Positions 1 to 4,933 of a stretch of DNA of 5,884 nucleotides are shown here, in pieces (position 1 is the stretch's first letter; every line of letters begins with the position of its first letter). The stretch is from Planctomycetota bacterium (GTDB lineage Bacteria; Planctomycetota; J058; J103). Location: contig RFJN01000414.1 of NCBI GenBank assembly GCA_003694875.1, positions 1 through 5,884 on the forward strand, read 5' to 3'. The notes below the pieces were generated by a model. It ran no database searches and was not told the DNA's origin. It was given only the letters and a program-made list of their open reading frames with translations. A program made the position numbers and the translations under genes.

Positions 1-26
1 GCACCGAATGCCACGGCTGGCGGTGC
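1..26. repeat. Inverted repeat at the left window edge
   Basis: GCACCG (1-6) is the reverse complement of CGGTGC (21-26). Inside it, CCA (11-13) can pair with TGG (18-20) around a CGGC loop, leaving AATG (7-10) as a bulge. The structure touches the window edge, so it may be part of something longer. No T-run follows on the plus strand, so it is not a typical intrinsic terminator. A six-base match in such GC-rich DNA could be chance. Confidence 0.35.
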
Positions 27-50
27 AGTGGAGGCCCCCAACGCCCCGCG

Positions 51-71
51 GCGACGGCGGGACGCCGTCGC
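51..71. repeat. Perfect 9-bp palindromic hairpin
   Basis: GCGACGGCG (51-59) pairs perfectly with CGCCGTCGC (63-71) around a three-base loop, GGA on the plus strand. A G-T wobble (50/72) could add one pair. All nine pairs are Watson-Crick and seven are G-C, so the stem is very stable on either strand. Neither side has a T-run, so it does not look like a standard Rho-independent terminator. It could be a dispersed palindromic (REP-like) repeat or a structure that blocks exonucleases or transcription. Copies elsewhere in the genome cannot be seen from here. Confidence 0.6.
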
Positions 72-140
72 TCCGACAACTATGCGGCGTCTCGCGTGTT
101 GGTCATCCGCCCGCCGTACGCCACCTCCTTGTGTAGCTCC

Positions 141-162
141 CTCGCACCACCCGCGACGCGAG
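141..162. repeat. 22-bp direct repeat, copy 1
   Basis: This 22-bp element matches the one at 303-324 at 21 of 22 positions; the difference is C at 143 against T at 305. It begins CTCGC and ends GCGAG, so it also carries 5-bp inverted ends around a 12-base centre (ACCACCCGCGAC). Similarity continues loosely: GCCACGC follows at 171-177 here and at 336-342 in the other copy. The two starts are 162 bp apart. It is probably a dispersed intergenic repeat unit; its function is unknown. Confidence 0.6.
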
Positions 163-240
163 CCCCCACTGCCACGCCCGACGCCCGCGCCACGACACCC
201 CACACCGCTGCCTGCGCCCTTCTCCCCCGCAACCGAACCG

Positions 241-279
241 AACCCCGTTCCCCCGTAGGGGCGGGGTTGATCCCCGCCC
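241..279. repeat. Overlapping inverted repeats forming two exclusive hairpins
   Basis: GGGCGGGG (259-266) pairs perfectly with CCCCGCCC (272-279) around TTGAT. The right half of a second structure overlaps it: AACCCCG (241-247) pairs with CGGGGTT (262-268), and within it CCCC (251-254) pairs with GGGG (258-261) around GTA. The two folds share 259-268 and cannot coexist. In a carB read-through transcript the 279-259 hairpin would form first, about 80 nt after the stop codon. No U-run follows, so calling it a terminator is weak. It resembles the GC-rich palindromes often dispersed between bacterial genes. Confidence 0.5.
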
Positions 280-302
280 GCACCAGCCCCGCTGACTTCC
301 CC

Positions 303-324
303 CTTGCACCACCCGCGACGCGAG
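303..324. repeat. 22-bp direct repeat, copy 2
   Basis: This is the second copy of the 141-162 element, with one mismatch (T at 305) that breaks one pair of the terminal inverted repeat. It lies 38 bp beyond the carB stop codon on the carB-sense side, so it would be transcribed in the carB 3' untranslated region. It is followed by TTCTCCCCCGC (327-337), a string also present at 220-230, which suggests that the whole region grew by duplication of short modules. Confidence 0.6.
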
Positions 325-361
325 CGTTCTCCCCCGCCACGCAACCGCTCCGGGGCTTCTC

Positions 362-3300
362 TCACGCATACTCCCGCCACGGCTTGACGGGGGCGGCGGC
401 GGGATCGGGCAGCGCGGCGAGCGCCTCGACGAACAGCGCCGCGGCCTGGATGTTGGTGAACAGGCTCGCGCCGAAGTCGACCGCCGTGCGCCGGATCAGG
501 TAGTCGTTCGACAGCTCGTCGCGCTCGAAGCTCTTGGGGACGTTGATGACGAGGTCGACGCGTCCGCTGCGGATCAGGAACGTGGCGTTGTTCGGATCGT
601 CCTCGGCGCACTCGAGCGGCCAGCCGACGCGTTCGGACGCAATGCCGTTCTCGGCGAGGAAGGCGTGGGTGCCGGCGGTCGCGTACAGCGGCAGCCCGAG
701 CTCGGCGAGCGTGCGCGCAGCACCGAGGAACGAGACCTTCTGCTCGAGGGTGCCGGTGGAAAGCAGTACGCCGGTGCGGGGAAGGCTGTAGCCGACCGCC
801 TCGAGCGCGCGCAGATACGCCTCGTGCACGTCGTCGCCGAGGCACGCCACCTCACCGGTGCTCGCCATCTCGACGCCGAGCAGCGGGTCGGCGCCCTTGA
901 GGCGGGCGAAGCTGAACTGCGGCGCCTTCACGCCGACGTAATCGAGCTCGAAGCCCGAGCGTGCGGGCGGCGGCACCTCGGCGCCGAGCATGCCGCGCAC
1001 CGCGGCGTCGATGAAGTTGTCGCGCAGCACCTTGGAGACGAAGGGGAAGCTGCGCGAGGCGCGCAGGTTGCACTCGATCACGCGCAGGTGGTTGGCGACG
1101 GCGAGAAACTGGATGTTGAACGGGCCGGTGATGCGCAGCGCGTGTGCGATCTTCTCGGCCGTGCGACGGATCCGGCGCACGGTCTCGAGGTAGACCCGTT
1201 GTGCGGGGAAGACCATGGTGGCGTCGCCGGAGTGCACGCCGGCGTTCTCGACGTGTTCGGTGATCGCCTCGCGCACGATCCGGCCGCCGAGCGCCACGCC
1301 GTCGAACTCGAGTTCCTTGGCGTTGGTGATGAACTTGGACACCACGGTGGGATAGTCGGGCGAGACGCGCGCGGCGGCGCCGAGGTAGTTGACGAGTTCC
1401 TCGTCGGAGTGGGCGACACTCATGGCGGCGCCGGACAGCACGTAGCTCGGCCGGATGAGCACGGGGTAGCCGGCCTCGCGCGCGAACGCGAGCGCCTGCT
1501 CGACCGAGCGCGCCTCCTGCCACTCCGGCTGGTCGATCCCGAGCGCGTCGAGCAGCGCGCTGAAGCGCTTGCGGTTCTCGGCCTGGTCGATGTCGGCCAC
1601 GTCGGTGCCGAGGATTGGCACCCCGCGCGCTCCGAGCGGCACCGCGAGGTTGTTCGGTGTCTGGCCGCCGAAGCTGAGCATGACGCCGGCCGGCCGTTCC
1701 ATGTCGCAGATGTCGAGGACGCGCTCGAGCGTGAGTTCCTCGAAGTAGAGCCGGTCGCAGGTGTCGTAGTCGGTGGAGACGGTCTCGGGGTTGCAGTTGA
1801 CCATGACGGCGACGCGCCCCTGCGCCTGCAGGGTGCGGGCGGCGGTGACGCAGCACCAGTCGAACTCGACAGAGCTGCCGATGCGGTAGCAGCCGCCGCC
1901 GAGCACGATGTGGGGACGCTCGGTCTCGGCGGCGGGCTCGATGTCGTTCTCGGTGCCGAGGTAGGTGAGGTACAGGTAGTTGGTCTGTGCGGGCCACTCG
2001 GCGGCGAGCGTGTCGATCTGCTTCACGACGGGTCGCACCTCGAGCGCGAGCCGCCGGTCGCGCACCGCGAGTTCGGCCATGTGGCGGCTGCGCTCGCCGG
2101 GCCCGAGGTCGAGCAGTTCGGCGAGCTGCGCGTCGGAGAAGCCGAGTTCCTTGGCCTGCCGCATGGTGTCGGCGTCGACTGCCTCGAGCGGGCGTCCGCG
2201 CAGCGACTCGGCGAGCTGCACGATCTCGGCGAGGCGGTCGAGGAACCAGGGCGTGATGCGGGTGAGTTCGTGGATGCGCTCCACGGACATGCCCTGGCGC
2301 AGCGCCTCGGCGATGGCGAACAGGCGGTTCTCGGTCGGGTGGCGCAGTTCCTCCTCGAGGTCGCGCGGCGGCTCGACGCCGCCGAAGACGCCGAGCGCGC
2401 CGATATCGAGCATGCGGCACGCCTTCTGGATCGCCTCCTCGAAGCGGCGACCGATCGCCATGACCTCGCCGACGGACTTCATCTCGGAGCCGATCTCGCG
2501 CGCCACGCGCCGGAACTTCTTGAGGTCCCAGCGCGGCATCTTGACGACACAGTAGTCGAGCGCGGGTTCGAAGCAGCTGTAGGTGCGCCGGGTGATGGCG
2601 TTGGGCACCTCGGTGAGCGACTTGCCGAGCGCGAGCTTGGCCGCGACGTAGGCGAGCGGGTAGCCCGTGGCCTTGGAGGCGAGGGCGGAGGAGCGGCTGA
2701 GTCGCGCGTTGAGTTCGATGATGCGGTAGTCGTCGCTGTGCGGATGCAGTGCGAACTGGACATTGCACTCGCCGACCACGCCCACGTGCCGCACGAGCCG
2801 GATCGAGATCGCGCGCAGCTTGTGGTACTCGTGGTTGGTGAGGGTCTGCGAGGGGGCGACGACGATGGATTCGCCGGTATGGATCCCGAGCGAATCGAAG
2901 TTCTCCATGTTGCAGACCGCGATGCAGTTATCGAAGGCGTCGCGCACGATCTCGTACTCGACCTCCTTCCAGCCCTCGAGGTACTCCTCGACGAGGATCT
3001 GCGGAGCGGTGGCGAGCGCCCGGGTGACGGTCTCGACGAGCTGTTCGCGGTTGCGCGCGATGCCGGAGCCCTTGCCGCCGAGCGCGAAGGCGACGCGCAG
3101 CATGACGGGATAGCCGATCCGGTCGGCGGCCTCGATCGCGGCCTCGAGGCTCGAGACGGCCTCGGACTGCGGCGTCTTGAGTTCGATCGAGCGCAGCGTG
3201 TCGGCGAACGCCTGCCGGTCCTCGGTCATGCGGATGGCGTCGAGGGGCGTGCCGAGCACGCGCACGCCGTGGCGCTCGAGCACCCCGGCGTCGTCGAGCG

Positions 3301-3598
3301 CGATCCCGCAGTTGAGGGCGGTCTGGCCGCCGAACGACAGCAGCATGCCGTCGGGTCGCTCGCGTTCGATCACGCGCGTGACGTGCTCGACATCGACGGG
3401 GAGGAAGTAAACCTCGTCGGCGAGGAACTCCGAGGTCTGGATCGTGGCGATGTTGGGGTTGATGAGGACGGTGCGGATCCCCTCCTCCCGCAGGGCCTTG
3501 ATGCCCTGCGAGCCCGAGTAGTCGAACTCGCCGGCCTCGCCGATCTTGAGGGCGCCGCTGCCGAGGATCAGCACCTTTTGGGGTCGGGTGGGGGTCAC
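362..3598 (-). CDS. carB: Carbamoyl phosphate synthetase, large subunit
   Basis: This 1078-residue synthetase subunit (E. coli CarB has 1073) makes carbamoyl phosphate from bicarbonate, ammonia supplied by CarA and two ATP, feeding pyrimidine and arginine synthesis in the cytoplasm. It has two homologous halves. The first runs from a nucleotide-fold start (KVLILGSGALKIGEAGEFDYSG, read here as residues 8-29 in two overlapping pieces) through an ATP-grasp domain to about 405, with likely metal ligands Gln281, Glu295 and Asn297. An oligomerisation region (about 405-555) ends in QIDTLAAEWPAQTNYLYLTY (527-546). The second half (about 560-935) has RPSYVLSGAAM (716-726) and ligands Gln830, Glu842 and Asn844. 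The last 140 residues form the MGS-like allosteric domain. The start is GTG, with GAGGA ten bases upstream. The frame is intact. Motifs such as INPNIATIQT and EHVENAGVHSGDA match the CAD/Bacteroidetes type. Confidence 0.98.
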   Translation of the reverse strand: MTPTRPQKVLILGSGALKIGEAGEFDYSGSQGIKALREEGIRTVLINPNIATIQTSEFLADEVYFLPVDVEHVTRVIERERPDGMLLSFGGQTALNCGIALDDAGVLERHGVRVLGTPLDAIRMTEDRQAFADTLRSIELKTPQSEAVSSLEAAIEAADRIGYPVMLRVAFALGGKGSGIARNREQLVETVTRALATAPQILVEEYLEGWKEVEYEIVRDAFDNCIAVCNMENFDSLGIHTGESIVVAPSQTLTNHEYHKLRAISIRLVRHVGVVGECNVQFALHPHSDDYRIIELNARLSRSSALASKATGYPLAYVAAKLALGKSLTEVPNAITRRTYSCFEPALDYCVVKMPRWDLKKFRRVAREIGSEMKSVGEVMAIGRRFEEAIQKACRMLDIGALGVFGGVEPPRDLEEELRHPTENRLFAIAEALRQGMSVERIHELTRITPWFLDRLAEIVQLAESLRGRPLEAVDADTMRQAKELGFSDAQLAELLDLGPGERSRHMAELAVRDRRLALEVRPVVKQIDTLAAEWPAQTNYLYLTYLGTENDIEPAAETERPHIVLGGGCYRIGSSVEFDWCCVTAARTLQAQGRVAVMVNCNPETVSTDYDTCDRLYFEELTLERVLDICDMERPAGVMLSFGGQTPNNLAVPLGARGVPILGTDVADIDQAENRKRFSALLDALGIDQPEWQEARSVEQALAFAREAGYPVLIRPSYVLSGAAMSVAHSDEELVNYLGAAARVSPDYPTVVSKFITNAKELEFDGVALGGRIVREAITEHVENAGVHSGDATMVFPAQRVYLETVRRIRRTAEKIAHALRITGPFNIQFLAVANHLRVIECNLRASRSFPFVSKVLRDNFIDAAVRGMLGAEVPPPARSGFELDYVGVKAPQFSFARLKGADPLLGVEMASTGEVACLGDDVHEAYLRALEAVGYSLPRTGVLLSTGTLEQKVSFLGAARTLAELGLPLYATAGTHAFLAENGIASERVGWPLECAEDDPNNATFLIRSGRVDLVINVPKSFERDELSNDYLIRRTAVDFGASLFTNIQAAALFVEALAALPDPAAAPVKPWREYA

Positions 3599-3608
3599 GG
3601 GGCTCTCG

Positions 3609-3613
3609 TCCTC
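3609..3613 (-). promoter_or_regulatory. carB: Ribosome binding site of carB
   Basis: The minus strand reads GAGGA here, ten bases before the GTG start codon at 3598-3596. This supports the GTG start, which places the conserved KVLILGSG strand at residue 8, as expected for the family. The spacing is slightly long. The 58-bp gap from carA contains no clear promoter or terminator, so carB is most likely translated from the carA-carB message. Confidence 0.5.
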
Positions 3614-3656
3614 ACGGTCGGGCTGGGGTGGCGTCGGGTGGGTGGCCGCGCGCGGT

Positions 3657-4805
3657 TCAGCGCAGGCTCTCCACGAAGCGATCGAACAGGAAGGCGGTGT
3701 CGTCGGGTCCCGGGGCGGCCTCGGGGTGGAACTGCACGCTCCGGAAGGGCTTCCACGCGTGGCGCAGCCCCTCGTTGGTGCCGTCGTTGGCGTTGATGAA
3801 CCACTGTTCCCAGCCGTCGGGCAGCCGGTGCCCGTCGACGGCGTAGCCGTGGTTCTGGCTGGTGATGTAGCACCGCCGGGTGCCGACCTCGAGACACGGC
3901 TGGTTCTGTCCGCGGTGGCCGTAGGGCAGCTTGTACGTCTCGCAGCCGGCGGCGAGGGCGAGCAGCTGGTGGCCGAGGCAGATCCCGAACACGGGGCGAT
4001 CGCCCTCGAGAGCGGTGCGCAGGTGCCGGATCGTGGCGCGCGCCTGCTTGGGGTCGCCGGGGCCGTTGGAGACGAGGATCGCGTCGGCGTCCTCGCGGTT
4101 GAAGTCGTGGTCCCACGGCACGCGCAGCACGCTCACCCCGCGGCGCAGCAGACACCGCACGATGTTGGCCTTGGCGCCGCAGTCGACGAGGATCACGCGG
4201 CGGCGGGCGTTGCCGTAGAGCACGGGCTCTTCGATCGAGACCTCGGCGACGAGGTTGCGCTGGAAGACGTTCTCGAACGGCGCCTCGTCGAGTTCGCGCA
4301 CGCCGGGATCCGCCTCCACGAGGATCTTGCCGGGCATGGTGCCGCGATCGCGCAGCCGGCGGGTGAGGGCGCGGGTGTCGATGCCCTCGATGCCGACCAC
4401 GCCGTGTTCGGCCATCCACGCCTCGAGCGAGCCTGCAGCGCTCCAGTGGCTGTAGCCTCGCGAGAGGGTGGAGACGACGAGGCCGCTCACGTGAATCCGG
4501 CCGGCCTCGAAGGATTCGGGCGGCAGGCCGTCCGGTCCCGGGGCATGCGCCGGCACGCCGTAGTTGCCGATCAGGGGGTAGGTGCACACGAGGATCTGGC
4601 CCTGGAAGGACGGATCGGTCATCGCTTCCGGATAGCCGACCATGCCGGTGGCGAAGACGACCTCGCCCGCAGCCGAGCGGGTGGCGCCGAAGGCGCGTCC
4701 ACGCAGTTCGGTTCCGTCCTCGAGCAGCAGGCGGGCGGCGCAGCGGCCCTCGTGGTGGCGGGGCTGCGCCTTGTGCGAGGGCGGCGAGACGGCGGCGTCG
4801 GCCAT
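3657..4805 (-). CDS. carA: Carbamoyl phosphate synthetase, small (glutaminase) subunit
   Basis: This 382-residue protein is the glutamine amidotransferase subunit; it hydrolyses glutamine and passes ammonia through a tunnel to CarB. The N-terminal small-chain domain spans about 23-165, with GEVVFATGMVGYPE (47-60), TYPLIGNYG (75-83) and GIDTRALTRRLR (141-152). The class I glutaminase domain spans about 202-382. Its nucleophile is Cys276 in GICLGHQ (274-280), and the His360/Glu362 pair lies in QFHPE (358-362). VSNGPGDP (245-252) and SQNHGYAV (316-323) are also typical. The start is ATG, the only usual start codon before the conserved domain. It leaves about 22 extra N-terminal residues rich in Ala, His and Pro, compared with proteins that begin almost directly at the LLLEDG strand. 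carB follows after 58 bp. Like CarB, the sequence resembles Bacteroidetes CarA and the CAD glutaminase (DCGAKANIVRCLL, RVPWDHDFN) rather than E. coli CarA. Confidence 0.98.
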   Translation of the reverse strand: MADAAVSPPSHKAQPRHHEGRCAARLLLEDGTELRGRAFGATRSAAGEVVFATGMVGYPEAMTDPSFQGQILVCTYPLIGNYGVPAHAPGPDGLPPESFEAGRIHVSGLVVSTLSRGYSHWSAAGSLEAWMAEHGVVGIEGIDTRALTRRLRDRGTMPGKILVEADPGVRELDEAPFENVFQRNLVAEVSIEEPVLYGNARRRVILVDCGAKANIVRCLLRRGVSVLRVPWDHDFNREDADAILVSNGPGDPKQARATIRHLRTALEGDRPVFGICLGHQLLALAAGCETYKLPYGHRGQNQPCLEVGTRRCYITSQNHGYAVDGHRLPDGWEQWFINANDGTNEGLRHAWKPFRSVQFHPEAAPGPDDTAFLFDRFVESLR

Positions 4806-4817
4806 GGCTTGCGGGTT

Positions 4818-4822
4818 CCTCC
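4818..4822 (-). promoter_or_regulatory. carA: Ribosome binding site of carA
   Basis: The minus strand reads GGAGG (GGAGGA if 4817 is included), 11-12 bases before the ATG at 4805-4803. The match to the anti-Shine-Dalgarno sequence is strong and the spacing rather long. No other standard start codon lies between this ATG and the conserved domain, so the site fixes the start and supports the N-terminal extension of CarA. Confidence 0.65.
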
Positions 4823-4842
4823 GGCGGCGATGGGGACCGACG

Positions 4843-4870
4843 ATTCTACCCGCCCGATCAAGGGTGTCGA
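4843..4870 (-). promoter_or_regulatory. Sigma70-like promoter of carA-carB
   Basis: On the minus strand, TCGACA (4870-4865, five of six bases of the TTGACA consensus) and TAGAAT (4848-4843, five of six of TATAAT) are separated by 16 bases. Transcription would start near 4836, giving a leader of about 30 nt containing the carA ribosome binding site. AT-rich hexamers are scarce in this DNA, which makes the match more notable. The short leader has no obvious attenuator or riboswitch and no U-run of the kind used in pyrimidine-sensitive reiterative transcription, so any pyrimidine or arginine control would need a protein bound nearby. Confidence 0.65.
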
Positions 4871-4875
4871 ACGCG

Positions 4876-4904
4876 TGGCCGGCCGGGAGCCGCCGCGCTA
4901 CAAT
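4876..4904 (+). promoter_or_regulatory. Candidate promoter of the glycosyltransferase gene
   Basis: TACAAT (4899-4904) matches the -10 consensus at five of six positions and lies 29 bases before the ATG. The best-spaced -35 candidate, TGGCCG (4876-4881, 17-base spacer), matches at only three of six, so the promoter is weak or needs an activator. CCGCCG (4890-4895) and CGGCGG (4906-4911) form an inverted repeat around the -10 box and could be an operator, though such a match can arise by chance here. The palindrome GGCCGGCC (4877-4884) overlaps the -35 region. Confidence 0.45.
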
Positions 4905-4924
4905 CCGGCGGTGTCCTCGCTTGC

Positions 4925-4928
4925 GGAG
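4925..4928 (+). promoter_or_regulatory. Ribosome binding site of the glycosyltransferase gene
   Basis: GGAG lies five bases before the ATG at 4934. It supports this start, which places the conserved IIPVRND strand at residues 10-16, as expected for a GT-A fold that begins near its N-terminus. Confidence 0.6.
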
Positions 4929-4933
4929 CGTCC

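Larger units (their letters stand above)
1..361. other. Non-coding, repeat-rich region downstream of carB
   Basis: No gene is supported in this 361-bp stretch. Reading frames stay open mainly because the DNA is GC-rich and stop codons are scarce. The predicted peptides are low-complexity Pro/Arg/Ala strings with no recognisable motif, no convincing ribosome binding site, and open frames on both strands at once. The plus strand is strongly C-rich with many runs of four or five C, so the carB-sense strand is G-rich. The region holds a near-exact 22-bp direct repeat, three inverted repeats (1-26, 51-71, 259-279), a short tandem run of AACCG-like units at 231-245, a tandem ACGCCCG pair at 174-187, and a repeated TTCTCCCCCGC (220-230 and 327-337). 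This looks like a patchwork of dispersed intergenic repeats. The end of an upstream gene at the extreme left cannot be fully excluded, but nothing supports one. Confidence 0.7.

Noticed and set aside
28..258. A possible small Pro/Arg-rich protein downstream of carB on the plus strand.
   Set aside because: Other frames on both strands are equally open, the peptide is low-complexity, no convincing ribosome binding site precedes it, and it runs through hairpins and repeats.
259..279. Intrinsic (Rho-independent) terminator of carB.
   Set aside because: The hairpin is strong but is followed by CTACGGGGG on the carB-sense strand, with no U-run, and it lies more than 80 nt beyond the stop codon. 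It is kept as an inverted repeat only.
1..361. A CRISPR array or tRNA gene in the left non-coding region.
   Set aside because: There are only two copies of the 22-bp repeat and they are 162 bp apart, without regular spacers. No cloverleaf with a TTC-type loop and matching acceptor stem was found on either strand.
852..2768. A 638-codon open frame on the minus strand in another frame of carB.
   Set aside because: It is a strongly Arg/Ala/Pro-rich shift of the carB reading frame. The carB frame itself is intact, so there is no frameshift to explain.
665..3796. A 1043-codon open frame on the plus strand, antisense to carB.
   Set aside because: It lies opposite carB, whose protein is unmistakable along its full length. 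The antisense translation is a low-complexity mixture of Asp, Glu, Gly, Ala, Val, Leu, Arg and His, as expected when high-GC codons are read backwards.
3595..4587. A 330-codon open frame on the minus strand that overlaps the carB start.
   Set aside because: It is another frame of carA with Arg/Pro-rich composition. Its stop overlaps the carB GTG by coincidence of the sequence GTGA.
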